From an uncultured Pseudomonadota bacterium (GTDB lineage: Bacteria > Myxococcota_A > UBA796 > SXON01): 44,152 bases of DNA. A model generated the notes under the pieces. It was not told the origin of the DNA. It saw only the letters and a program-made list of their open reading frames with translations, and ran no database searches. The DNA is taken from assembly GCA_903900265.1 (NCBI GenBank), contig CAIUMM010000100.1, forward strand, positions 1-44,152. Direction: 5' to 3'. A program made the translations under genes and the position numbers. Numbering within the stretch: position 1 is the stretch's first letter; each line of letters opens with the position of its first letter. Of the stretch, positions 34,506 through 43,053 are shown in pieces.

Positions 34506-35396
34506 CTATGCCGCTGGCGCTAGGCCTGCAGGGTGCGGCCACGTGTGGAGCGCGGTCGCTAGTCCCAGTCCGGATGCGCAGGTGCGCTCGGCGAGACAGC
34601 ACCAGACGTCACGCGGCGCGGCCTGAAGGTACTGCACCGGCATGGTGTTCGTGATTCCTGCACAGTCCGAAACCACGAGGCGGCTGAAGGCTTTCGGCGT
34701 ACCATCGTGGGGGAGGGCGGGCGTGAAGCTGAACATTCCGTCGATCTTGGAAGATGGGGTTGCCCCAAGGTACCAAGAGAGCCGCTCAAGCTCCGCCTTC
34801 TTGGCCTGCGCAAGCTGTGCGCCATCGTCCAGCCCATCGGCGGGCTGGAGCAGCGGGCCTACCGAGACTTGGAGCGCCGTAGAGCCCTCCGGTTGCTTCG
34901 CTCGCCCCTGTGCATGGCTGTGCTTCTGGCCCACGACGAACACGGTATCGAGTAGAAAACCACGATGGGAGCGCGCGCCGAAGATCACGAGGTCCCCCGG
35001 AATCAACGCTCGAAGGCGTTCGTAGCGGTCCTGTCGCGTCAGGCTGTAGATGAACGGACCGTCGAAGAGCACCGGATCGGTGACCTGATGCTGGTGGTTC
35101 AAGGGGGTGTTGGGCTTGTGGGGGCGCACGATGCGGGTCGGACCGCGCAGCTGGCGCGCGTGCGTGGGGACCAACGCCGCAGATGCCGTGGCCTCCCAAC
35201 GCACCCAGGCGGTGAGGCGCGACTCTAACTCTGCAGCATCCACTCCCATTTGCACGCGCCCGCGCACGTCGACGAAGCTGGTTCCGCTCGGAGTCTCTGT
35301 GGAGAGCGACGGATTGAAGCCCACCTTTCGATGCTGCTCTCGGCCCGGTTGGGCAACGACAAAGACGCGGGGTCGCGGTGGCTGGGCATGGTTCAT
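34506..35396 (-). CDS. protein of unknown function between kinase and FHA genes
   Basis: I do not recognise this 296-residue protein. It has no signal peptide. The clearest structure is in the middle: VTDPVLFDGPFIYSLTRQDR followed by LRALIPGDLVIFGA and GFLLDTVFVVGQ, a strand-rich segment with a G-D-L turn that recalls PUA/EVE-like or nucleotide-modification-associated folds; that resemblance is only an impression. The N-terminus PRVFVVAQPGREQHRKVGF is also strand-like. The C-terminal third is polar with paired Cys in DVWCCLAERTCA. It lies 84 bases behind the kinase gene and 17 before the FHA gene on the same strand, so it is likely part of their signalling unit. The start ATG at 35396 lacks a good ribosome binding site. 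Confidence 0.75.
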   Translation of the reverse strand: MNHAQPPRPRVFVVAQPGREQHRKVGFNPSLSTETPSGTSFVDVRGRVQMGVDAAELESRLTAWVRWEATASAALVPTHARQLRGPTRIVRPHKPNTPLNHQHQVTDPVLFDGPFIYSLTRQDRYERLRALIPGDLVIFGARSHRGFLLDTVFVVGQKHSHAQGRAKQPEGSTALQVSVGPLLQPADGLDDGAQLAQAKKAELERLSWYLGATPSSKIDGMFSFTPALPHDGTPKAFSRLVVSDCAGITNTMPVQYLQAAPRDVWCCLAERTCASGLGLATALHTWPHPAGLAPAA

Positions 35397-35480
35397 GCGA
35401 TGGGCGTTTCCATCGTACTTCGAGGATCACACCCAGCCCTGACCAGCCCTGTCACCCTCCCGCGCCGGGGCGCGTCGGCA

Positions 35481-37448
35481 TCAGGGTGCGCCGCGCACGA
35501 AGATGTGGTTGCTGTCGCAGTACATGCAGGTGTTCCCCTTGATCATGTCCGCGTAGCCATCCTCTTCGAAGTCGGTGAACGCGTATACCGATTGAGACTT
35601 GTCCAGCGTACCCAAGACGCAAGGTTCGGGCTGGTCCGGCCCGACGCGCACGTAGGCTTGTTTTCCGCCATGATCGATCTCGACGACCACCGCTGTGGGA
35701 TGGATGGTGTCGCGCATCACCCCCACCGGCGGGAGCGGCATCGTGTAGCGCTCGGATTTTCCGGCGCTCCCATCTTTGTTGACCGGAACGCGCGTGGCGT
35801 CGCTTCCCTCCAAGATCCACAAGGATAGGCCGTTGCTGCCGCGCAGGAGGCGCGCGTCGGTGGTGATCTCCGGCAACCGGAGCAGGGCGCTCTGGTTGGT
35901 AAATCGTCGCGGAAGGCTCGGCGTCGATAGCCGAATGAACGATTCGTCCGGAGGCCGGGAGGTGAACGCGATGTCGGCTTTCCCGTCTTGGTTGATGTCG
36001 GCGACCTCGACGTTCCACGGCGCGGGGTCCTGGAAGATCCGCTCGGGCTCGGCAAAGCGCCGTCCGCCGAGGCCGCGAACGATCGCGAAGGATGCGTCGT
36101 CAAACAGCGGCACGATCAGGTCGATGTGGCCGTCTCCGTCGACATCGCCGACGCCGGGGGCGTGGATATGGCGGCCGACCGTCACATCGATGCGCTCGGA
36201 TGGCTGCGCGCCGCGCACGCCCCACCAGATGGTCGTGCTCTCGCTGTAGTTGTTCGCGAAGAGTACGTCGTTGATACCGTCGCCATCCACATCCACGATG
36301 TCTCCGTCCGACGTCTCTTTGGGAGCCCGCTCGACGCGGTTCACCCACTGCGAGGGCGCGTCGGGGCATCGCTGCAGGTCGGAGAGCGGGTCGCGAAGCG
36401 CAGAGACGCGTCCTGCGGCGTCCCCGCGGGTCCATCCCCACCACGCTGCGCCGCTGGTCGCGCCGAGCGCCGCGAGGAGCAACAACGAGGCGCGCGCCGC
36501 GGTCCCGCGCGGCGAGGAGATTGCGACCGAAGCGGGGGAAACAGCGGGAATTGCATCCCCGAAGCCCGAGTCGGGCAGCGCCACCTCGTCGCGCTGTCCA
36601 AGCCCTGCCGTGCGCGCAGCGAGCCAAGCGTCCGCTTCGTCCAGCGTAGCCGTTTGAGCTCCAGAGGCTGCGATGGCGCCGTAAAAATCCTCGGCGGTGG
36701 CGGGACGATCGCCCGGGCTATGCGCGCCGGCTCGCACGATGATGCTGCCTACGGGGCTGCCGAGCGTGCGTGTCAGCGCGGAGGCGACCTCGGGGACGTA
36801 CAGCTCGCCCGGAGGCGCGCCGGTCAGCATCCACGCCAAGGTGGCGGCGAGCGCGTACACGTCGGTCGCCGGGCGGACGTCGCGCGGGTCCCGGCGCTGC
36901 TCGGGGGCCATGAACGCCAGCGTGCCGAGGATCGTCCCGGTGCGCGTGCGTGCGTTTCCGCTGGCTAAGACGCGGGCGATCCCCCAGTCTGCGAGCCGCA
37001 CGCTGCCGTCGGACATCACCAGCACGTTCTGGGGCTTGACGTCGCGGTGCACCACGCCGACCTTGTGCGCGGCGGCCAAGACATCACAGAGCGTAGACGC
37101 CACGCGCAGCGCGACCGGTTGAGGGAGCGGGCCGTGCGCTTCGACGACGTCCGCGAGGCTACATGCCGCCAGATCCATGACGATGAAGCCATGGCCGGCC
37201 TCTACGAAGGTGGCGTGCACGCGCATCGCGCCCGTGTGACGCACGCGCGCGACCGCCTCCGCTTCATGCTCTACCGCCGCCGCCCCGCCTCCCGAGACCG
37301 GGATCGCCTTCAGCGCGACCACCACCGAGTCGCGGGTGTCGAGCCCGCGCCAGACCACGCCCGAACCTCCGGTGCGCAACGCCGAGAGCAACCGGAACCT
37401 GCCGCCGCGGAGCAACTGCAACGGTGCTAGCATTTCGGTCAACCCCAC
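35481..37448 (-). CDS. membrane Ser/Thr protein kinase with extracytoplasmic FG-GAP/VCBS domain
   Basis: A 655-residue Hanks-type kinase. The cytoplasmic domain (about 15-260) has the Gly loop TGGSGVVWRG, Lys47 in VALKAIP, the catalytic loop HRDVKPQN (134-141), DWG in place of DFG (154-156), and APEQ (181-184), so it looks active. A Ser/Ala/Pro linker leads to one transmembrane helix (about 320-338). The outer part (345-655) has VCBS/FG-GAP repeats with calcium-loop patterns DVDGDGINDVLFANN, DVDGDGHIDLIVPLF, DINQDGKADIAFTS and DFEEDGYADMI, a propeller that may sense a surface ligand. The start is a GTG at 37448 or the ATG at 37433. Downstream are the unknown and FHA genes. Confidence 0.93.
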   Translation of the reverse strand: MGLTEMLAPLQLLRGGRFRLLSALRTGGSGVVWRGLDTRDSVVVALKAIPVSGGGAAAVEHEAEAVARVRHTGAMRVHATFVEAGHGFIVMDLAACSLADVVEAHGPLPQPVALRVASTLCDVLAAAHKVGVVHRDVKPQNVLVMSDGSVRLADWGIARVLASGNARTRTGTILGTLAFMAPEQRRDPRDVRPATDVYALAATLAWMLTGAPPGELYVPEVASALTRTLGSPVGSIIVRAGAHSPGDRPATAEDFYGAIAASGAQTATLDEADAWLAARTAGLGQRDEVALPDSGFGDAIPAVSPASVAISSPRGTAARASLLLLAALGATSGAAWWGWTRGDAAGRVSALRDPLSDLQRCPDAPSQWVNRVERAPKETSDGDIVDVDGDGINDVLFANNYSESTTIWWGVRGAQPSERIDVTVGRHIHAPGVGDVDGDGHIDLIVPLFDDASFAIVRGLGGRRFAEPERIFQDPAPWNVEVADINQDGKADIAFTSRPPDESFIRLSTPSLPRRFTNQSALLRLPEITTDARLLRGSNGLSLWILEGSDATRVPVNKDGSAGKSERYTMPLPPVGVMRDTIHPTAVVVEIDHGGKQAYVRVGPDQPEPCVLGTLDKSQSVYAFTDFEEDGYADMIKGNTCMYCDSNHIFVRGAP

Positions 37449-37517
37449 CTTCCGGACGCGTCTTTGCTCCCGGTGTGCGAAGGTTATCGCGACGTGTCGA
37501 GCCCCGCCACCGCCCCG

Positions 37518-39143
37518 CTATGTCGGGATGGCGCAGCGGAGCTCGAACCGGGTGCCGCCCGTGCTGTCGGAGCGGACGCGGCCGCGAATCTGGCGTGTGA
37601 GCGAGTGGATGAGCTGCAGCCCAAGGGTATTGGCGGACGTGGCGTCGAAGCCCTCGGGTAGACCCGGCCCAGCGTCGGCAACGCCGAGCACCAACTGTTG
37701 GTCCTCGAAGTGCAGGTCGATCTGAACGTCGCAGTCGTCGGAGATGCGCGCGCCTTCGGGATGGTCCACGCGCTTGCCGTACTTGATCGCGTTGGTGATC
37801 AGCTCGTTGAGGATCAGGCCGACCGGTACGGCCAGCTCGATGGTGAGCTCGATCGGCGCCGTCCCGGCATCGACGCGCACCCGGGTCGCGGGCGAAAGCG
37901 CGACGCGCAGCGAATCGGCGAGGCTGAGCGCGTAGCTGCCGAAGTCGATGCGCGCGAGCGACTCCATGCCGTACAGGTGCTGGTGGATCAGCGCCATGGA
38001 CCGCACGCGGTGGATGCTCTCTTGCAGCAGCTCCCGGGACGATTCGTTGGGGAGCTGAGCGCTCTGCAGCTCGAGCAGGCTCGAGACGATCTGCAGGTTG
38101 TTCTTGACGCGGTGGTGGATCTCCTTGATCAGCGTCTCTTTCTCATGCAGCGAACGTGCGATCCCCGCTTGAGCGATCTGTTGCTGTTGTTCGGCTCGCC
38201 AGCGCTCGGTGATGTCCATCAACGTGACCAGCACCGCCGGGCCGCGCAGTCCGGGGACGGCGTCCGTCCGGATCGTGAGGCGTCGCGTGCCGCATGACTC
38301 CGAGGCGTCAGTGATGCCCGTGACGTCTGGGACGTCGAAGTCGCGCAGCGTGGTGGGGTCCGCGAGGTCGATGCCCGCGTGGTCCGGCAGCGCTGTCGAC
38401 CACGGTTTGCCGTTCAGCGAACCGGGGGCGCGGCCCAACATGTGCTCTGCCGCCGCGTTCGCGAGGCGGATCGTGTTGGCTTCAATCAGGATGGTGCCTA
38501 CGCCGACGCGGCTGGAGACCACCTGCAACAGGCCGAAGGCCTCCCGCTCCGAAGCCTGGGCCTGCGCCGCCGACCACTCGTGCAGGCGCGCGATGATCGA
38601 GCAAAAGACCGTCAGCGCGATGAGATTGACGACCCGATGCACGAGCAGCGGCGTGGGGACCTGCTCGTTGTACCCAAGGCCGTGCACGGCGGCTACGCCG
38701 GTGAACACCAGGGATGCGATGACGATCGCGACCCCAGTGGTGTCGGCGCCTAAGAGAAAGGCGCTCAGCAGCGGCAGGACCGCCACCCAGACGATGGAGG
38801 CTGAGAAGATGCCCTCCATCCAGAGCGCTCCGCTGATCGCGGCCGCGACGCCGACCGCGGCGACGGTGATGCCGATGAACGCGGTCTGCCCGGTGCGTCG
38901 CAGGACGATCGGACCGGTGCCCGCGAACACGGCGAAGGACCCGAAGAATACGATCTCGTAGATGGCCGTTTCGGGTCGAAGCAGCGCTGGGATCAGCGCG
39001 AACACCGCGGTCAGCACGAAGAGCCAACAGAACAGGACCAGCATCCTCGCGCGCAGCAGCGCCAAGCCCCCTTGGCCCACTACCGATTCGGGGATGTACG
39101 GATCGGTCTGCCGCCAGAACACGTCCATCGAGATGCTTTTCAT
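37518..39143 (-). CDS. membrane sensor histidine kinase (HisKA_2 type) with PAS-like domain
   Basis: A 541-residue sensor kinase. The first 190 residues form about six membrane helices with short loops. A PAS-like domain (about 200-315) follows, with NTIRLANAAAEHMLGR and VLVTLMDITERW. The dimerisation/phosphoacceptor segment is HisKA_2: LIKEIHHRVKNNLQIVSSLL (His343/His344). The ATPase domain has the N box LILNELITNAIKYG and G1 VADAGPGLPEG, then the end GTRFELRCAIPT. HisKA_2 kinases often signal to general-stress or cyclic-di-GMP partners; no response regulator is adjacent. The ATG at 39143 has no clear ribosome binding site; a second Met at 39128 is possible. It lies 69 bases upstream of the Ser/Thr kinase gene. 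Confidence 0.94.
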   Translation of the reverse strand: MKSISMDVFWRQTDPYIPESVVGQGGLALLRARMLVLFCWLFVLTAVFALIPALLRPETAIYEIVFFGSFAVFAGTGPIVLRRTGQTAFIGITVAAVGVAAAISGALWMEGIFSASIVWVAVLPLLSAFLLGADTTGVAIVIASLVFTGVAAVHGLGYNEQVPTPLLVHRVVNLIALTVFCSIIARLHEWSAAQAQASEREAFGLLQVVSSRVGVGTILIEANTIRLANAAAEHMLGRAPGSLNGKPWSTALPDHAGIDLADPTTLRDFDVPDVTGITDASESCGTRRLTIRTDAVPGLRGPAVLVTLMDITERWRAEQQQQIAQAGIARSLHEKETLIKEIHHRVKNNLQIVSSLLELQSAQLPNESSRELLQESIHRVRSMALIHQHLYGMESLARIDFGSYALSLADSLRVALSPATRVRVDAGTAPIELTIELAVPVGLILNELITNAIKYGKRVDHPEGARISDDCDVQIDLHFEDQQLVLGVADAGPGLPEGFDATSANTLGLQLIHSLTRQIRGRVRSDSTGGTRFELRCAIPT

Positions 39144-39175
39144 GGGGACAGGTCCGCCGCTGTCGACGTGGGGAT

Positions 39176-39202
39176 GGGACTACGCGGGGTGCTAGTAGTC
39201 CC
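39176..39202. other. perfect 8-bp inverted repeat between M16 and histidine kinase genes
   Basis: GGGACTAC and GTAGTCCC flank an 11-base loop in the 107-base gap. A second overlapping repeat CCCTCC/GGAGGG (39200-39234) could form an alternative stem. There is no T run in either direction, so this is either a Rho-assisted terminator hairpin or an operator. Confidence 0.4.
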
Positions 39203-39250
39203 TCCGGCGCGGATTGGCACCTTCCACGGGAGGGCGCGCGGCGCGGAACG

Positions 39251-40756
39251 CTAAAACGATCCCAGGATCGCGCTTTCGGGGCTGACCCACTCTACCGTCC
39301 AACCCAGCGCACTTAGCTGCGGCGCTACCTGCGTGCGGTCGCCAACCACGACCCACACGCGAGGCTTGTCTTTTCCCAGCCAGGCTTGGGCTGCGGTCAG
39401 CGTCGCTTCGGTGGTCAGGGTTTGTGCGGCCGCGACCCGGTCCCTTCGGGCCTTCACCGTGCTGTCTTCGCGGCTCACCTCGTTGTACAATTCTACGGCG
39501 CTGGAGGCAGTTTGGAACTGGTTGTTCCACGCCGCAGCCCACGACCGGTATGCCATCTCGCGGTCCGCGGCCGGGACGCCTTCGGCGACGAGGCGGTCGA
39601 CCTCGCGCTCGATCTCCACGATGGCGTCTTTGGTGTGCTCGGAGGGCACGTCGACGCCAACGGTCGCACATCCGAAGGTGCGGTCGGCTTGGTAGCTCGA
39701 GCCGGCTCCGTAGGTATATCCCTTGTCCTCACGCAGGTTTGTGTTGAGGCGCGACAGGAAGTGCCCGCCCAGAACCCAATTGATCATCTTGAAGGCTACG
39801 CGGTCCGCGGCGCCCGACCAAGGGGCGGCTACGCGCATCTGCAGGGCGGTTTGCTGCTGGCCCGGCATGTCGACGCCGATCACGCGCGTGACTTTGGGGG
39901 GTACAACCTCCGGGGCCTTGGCAGGCTCCACGTCGGCGCCGATCCCATCTACGGCAGCGATGACGTGCGGCTCGGCCTCCGCCCACGGGATGTCCCCGAC
40001 GACCAACACGCGGACAGGTCCATGGCGTAGCCAATCTTTGTACAGTCGCGTGATTGCGGCGGCGTTCAGCCCCGAAAAGCTCGCGAGATCCGGCCGCTCT
40101 CCGTACGGATGTCCCTTCGGGATCCACGCAAAGTTCATCGCGGCGTTCGCGACCGCGGACTGGCTCGCTGGCGCTTCGCTGAGGTACCACTCTTTGGTGT
40201 CGGTCACATAGCGCCGCAGATCAGCTCGGGGCGGAGCCGACGCGTGGATCATGTCGGTGAGCAAGCTCCACGCGGGCGCGAGATCGTCTCGGGTCGCGTC
40301 GAACGCGACCGCGCCTTGCTCGGGACCCAGTTGGGTGTAGACGTCCATGCTGTGGAGGTCTTCCAACTCGGACAGCTCAGCGGACGACAGCGTCTGGGTG
40401 GCGAGGTCTGCGGTCGCGGAGACCGCGTACCAAGCTGCTGCGCTCTCGGGGCGTTGAATGCGTCCATTTCGGACGATGACGGACACCTCGACGTGCCGAA
40501 CGCCGGGCACATGCACGTACCACGCCTCGACGCCGGGACGCAGCAGGTGCACCTCCGGCTCGGGAAATTCCATCACCACCGGCGGAGTCACCGGCGGCGG
40601 ACTTGTCCGATCGGGCCCCGCGGGGGCCACGACGATCTGGGGTGCCGCGACCGGGGGGACTTCGACGATGGTCGGCTTTGGCGAGGCGGGAGGGCGTGCG
40701 CGCGGGGTGGCCGCCAGCGCCGGATAAAGGGCTGCGAGCGCGAAAATCGAGATCAT
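39251..40756 (-). CDS. M16 peptidase family protein lacking the zinc motif (partner subunit)
   Basis: A 501-residue exported protein of the M16 (insulinase/mitochondrial processing peptidase-like) fold. It has a Sec signal (1-15, ending ALA-ATP), a Pro-rich linker and two M16 domains. No HxxEH is present in the first domain. The substrate-binding Arg/Tyr typical of the non-catalytic partner is present in RLNTNLREDKGYTYGAGSS. Paired M16B enzymes work as an active plus inactive heterodimer, and the active partner is encoded immediately upstream with an ATGA overlap. The complex would act in the periplasm; its substrate is unknown. Confidence 0.92.
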   Translation of the reverse strand: MISIFALAALYPALAATPRARPPASPKPTIVEVPPVAAPQIVVAPAGPDRTSPPPVTPPVVMEFPEPEVHLLRPGVEAWYVHVPGVRHVEVSVIVRNGRIQRPESAAAWYAVSATADLATQTLSSAELSELEDLHSMDVYTQLGPEQGAVAFDATRDDLAPAWSLLTDMIHASAPPRADLRRYVTDTKEWYLSEAPASQSAVANAAMNFAWIPKGHPYGERPDLASFSGLNAAAITRLYKDWLRHGPVRVLVVGDIPWAEAEPHVIAAVDGIGADVEPAKAPEVVPPKVTRVIGVDMPGQQQTALQMRVAAPWSGAADRVAFKMINWVLGGHFLSRLNTNLREDKGYTYGAGSSYQADRTFGCATVGVDVPSEHTKDAIVEIEREVDRLVAEGVPAADREMAYRSWAAAWNNQFQTASSAVELYNEVSREDSTVKARRDRVAAAQTLTTEATLTAAQAWLGKDKPRVWVVVGDRTQVAPQLSALGWTVEWVSPESAILGSF

Positions 40757-42102
40757 GGCAGCTCCACGACGACGGAGCCGGGGAGGGCGCCCTTGTCGCC
40801 TCTCGGCACATTGGAGAGGGTGTTGGGGGTGACCTTCAGCAGGTACAGCTCGGCGACGCGCTGGACGTCAGCGGGAGTGACAGCCTTGTAGCGCTCCCAA
40901 TCGTCGGTCACGCAGTTTGCATGCCCCGTCAGGCGCCAGCAGTCCGCGACCTGCTCGGCGATGCTCTCGGGGGACTCCAAAGCGTCCAGCATATTTGCCC
41001 GAAGGGCGGTTTGAGCGCGTACTACCTCGGCTTGGGTTGGCGGATCGCGCACGACGTCGTCCAGAACGGCGCGGATCTTCTTTTCAAGTCGGGCCAGCGG
41101 CAAGGTGGGCGACGTCGCCGAGATGAAGAAGCTCCCGGCGATCTCTTGAGCGAGGTAGAACGCGCCGATGCTGCTGGTGACCGGGTGGTTGTAGTACAGC
41201 GCGTCGTCGAGTCGGGTCCCGTGCCCGTTCGATAGGATGTAGCTAAGGATTTTGAGCGCGGCTTCGTCGCTGTGGCGCAGCTGTACCGTGGGCCATTGCA
41301 GGTAGAGCGTGCGGGTCTCGACGTCGTCTTCGATCACCGCGGCTCTCCCGGTGACGGAGGACACGCGAGCTTCGGTGCTGCGCGGCGTGACCGGCTCCAC
41401 CGGCGGCAGATCCGAGAACCACTGCCGCACCGAGTCCATCGCCGAGGCCGGCTTGATGTTGCCGACCAGCACCAGCACTGCGTTGTTGGGGGTGTAGTGC
41501 CGCCTCCAGAAGTCCTTGACCGCCGCGGTCTCAAACCCTTGTACGTCCTTCACGGTGCCGATCACCGGGTTCTGGTAGGGATGCCCGTCCGGGTAAATCA
41601 GCCTGCTGGCGATGTCCCAGTCCCGGCCGTTCGGCTCTGCGTAGCCCTCGGCGCGCTCTTGCAGGACGACCTTCTGTTGGTTGTCGACGTTCTCGTCGCT
41701 CAACCCCGCGTCCAACCAGCCCAGCCGATCCGACTCTAAGAACAGCGCGCGGTCCAGCGCGCCGGAGGGAAAGGTCATGTGGTATGCGGTGACGTCCTCG
41801 GAGGTGTACGCGTTGTTGTCGCCGCCCGCCTCGGTCAGCCACTGATCGAACTTGTTGTTCGGCACATGCGCGGAGCCTTCGAACATCAGGTGCTCGAACA
41901 GGTGCGCGCAGCCGAGCTCTCCGGGGCGCTCGTCCCGGGACCCTACGTTGAACGCCTCATGCAGCGCGACCATGTCGGTGCGGTGGTTTTCGACGATGAT
42001 CACCGTGAGACCGTTTGCGAGCGTCTCTACGGTGGCTTCGATGTGGAACGGGTCCGCGTCAGCGGCATTTGCGAGCTTCATGCAGCAGAGTAGAAGGAAC
42101 AA
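40753..42102 (-). CDS. M16 zinc peptidase, catalytic subunit
   Basis: An exported zinc metallopeptidase of about 449 residues. The inverted zinc motif H-L-F-E-H lies in GCAHLFEHLMFEGS (about residues 67-71 from this start), and the third ligand Glu is in QQKVVLQERAEGY some 76 residues further on. The C-terminal M16 domain follows with no fused partner. I chose the TTG at 42102 because GGAG lies five bases upstream and a likely promoter ends just before it; this gives a short signal sequence ending LANA-ADA. A TTG at 42150 would give a longer signal but coincides with the promoter -35, and the ATG at 42081 would leave almost no signal. The stop overlaps the next M16 gene by four bases. Confidence 0.92.
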   Translation of the reverse strand: MFLLLCCMKLANAADADPFHIEATVETLANGLTVIIVENHRTDMVALHEAFNVGSRDERPGELGCAHLFEHLMFEGSAHVPNNKFDQWLTEAGGDNNAYTSEDVTAYHMTFPSGALDRALFLESDRLGWLDAGLSDENVDNQQKVVLQERAEGYAEPNGRDWDIASRLIYPDGHPYQNPVIGTVKDVQGFETAAVKDFWRRHYTPNNAVLVLVGNIKPASAMDSVRQWFSDLPPVEPVTPRSTEARVSSVTGRAAVIEDDVETRTLYLQWPTVQLRHSDEAALKILSYILSNGHGTRLDDALYYNHPVTSSIGAFYLAQEIAGSFFISATSPTLPLARLEKKIRAVLDDVVRDPPTQAEVVRAQTALRANMLDALESPESIAEQVADCWRLTGHANCVTDDWERYKAVTPADVQRVAELYLLKVTPNTLSNVPRGDKGALPGSVVVELP

Positions 42103-42121
42103 ACAGGCTCCGGTCGGGTAG

Positions 42122-42150
42122 ACGGTACAGGCGCTCGCCCGGGGTGTCAA
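42122..42150 (-). promoter_or_regulatory. candidate promoter of the M16 pair
   Basis: TTGACA (42150-42145, perfect -35) is followed after 17 bases by TACCGT (42127-42122, 3 of 6 including the key T, A and last T). Transcription would start near 42115, leaving a leader of about 13 bases that includes the GGAG. Confidence 0.4.
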
Positions 42151-42180
42151 GTCGCGCCCGGGCGGTCCGAGAGCGTTGAG

Positions 42181-42522
42181 CTACGGCGTGCCGGGAGGCG
42201 TGTGCACGCGGGGCAAGCCAGCGGCCTCCCAGGCGAGCATCCCGCCGACGAGGTTGTAGACCGTCGAAAAACCCAGCTCTGACAGCGCGGCCGCGGCGCG
42301 CCCTGAGCGGCCTCCGCTGTGGCAGATCAGCAGCAACGGCTGCTCGCGGGACCACTGCGCGGTGTCGTTCACGACGCGTCCGAGCGGCAACAGCTCCGCC
42401 CCGTCGATGTGTCCGAGCGGCCCTACATACTCGCCGAGCTCGCGGACATCGACAAAACGCAGCTCGGTCTTGCGGGCGAGCGCTTCGCGGGGAGAAAGTT
42501 CAAGGACACGGGACTGCGGCAT
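42181..42522 (-). CDS. rhodanese-like sulfurtransferase
   Basis: A 113-residue single rhodanese domain. The N-terminal FVDVRELGEYVGPLGHIDGA is the usual first half. The active-site loop is CHSGGRSG, whose Cys carries persulfide sulfur, and VYNLVGGMLAWEAAGLP closes the domain. It is cytoplasmic. The start is the ATG at 42522 with GGAG five bases upstream; the residues before it are not family-like. It follows the DUF302 gene by 63 bases on the same strand, a common pairing in sulfur or redox regions. Confidence 0.93.
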   Translation of the reverse strand: MPQSRVLELSPREALARKTELRFVDVRELGEYVGPLGHIDGAELLPLGRVVNDTAQWSREQPLLLICHSGGRSGRAAAALSELGFSTVYNLVGGMLAWEAAGLPRVHTPPGTP

Positions 42523-42585
42523 GGAAGCTCCAGAGAAGGTCTGGTCGCCACGTAGCCTGTCCGAGCGCACCGGCGCGACGTGCGA

Positions 42586-43011
42586 TCACACTCCGTTGAG
42601 CGCGTCCAGCGCGCGGGTCAGCCGCAGCCGGACCTCATCGGCGAGCGGGCGCAGCTCGGGCTTGTGCACGAGCCCGAACAGCAACAGCGGGTCGATCGCG
42701 GCCACTACGACGCCACCGCTGTCGTTGGCGCTGACGACCACGTTGCAAGGGAGCAGCAGCCCGAAGCCGGGCTCCTCCACCAGCGCACGAAACGCAATTG
42801 GGGGGTTGCACGCCCCAAGCACCACGTAGTCGCGGACCTCGGCCCCAAGCTTCGCGAGCATCGTGGCCCGCATGTCGACCTCGGTCAGGACGCCGAACCC
42901 CTCAGCGGCGAGCGCAGCCCGTGTGCGCGTGACCGCCTCTGCGAAGGGGATGTGGGCGATCACCCGCTGCAGGGCGTAGGGCGTGGGGGGAAAGACGGGA
43001 ATTGTGGGCAT
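42586..43011 (-). CDS. DUF302 family protein
   Basis: A 141-residue DUF302 protein. The characteristic order is present: PFAEAVTRTRAALAAEGFGV, then DMRATMLAKLGAEVRDYVVL, GACNPPIAFRALVEEPGFGL, LLPCNVVVSANDSGGVVVAA. The two Cys (GAC and LPC) are those usually kept in this family. The function of DUF302 proteins is unknown. The start at 43011 has AGGAG four bases upstream. It sits just after a Sel1 gene and before a rhodanese gene on the same strand. Confidence 0.93.
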   Translation of the reverse strand: MPTIPVFPPTPYALQRVIAHIPFAEAVTRTRAALAAEGFGVLTEVDMRATMLAKLGAEVRDYVVLGACNPPIAFRALVEEPGFGLLLPCNVVVSANDSGGVVVAAIDPLLLFGLVHKPELRPLADEVRLRLTRALDALNGV

Positions 43012-43053
43012 CGGGCTCCTCGGCTCGTAGCCGAGGTCCATGCAAAAAGCGGG

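Noticed and set aside
42145..42150. TTG at 42150 as the M16 catalytic subunit start
   Set aside because: It is part of a perfect TTGACA followed at 17 bases by a -10-like box and has no ribosome binding site, while TTG at 42102 has GGAG at ideal distance. The longer signal peptide it would give keeps some doubt.
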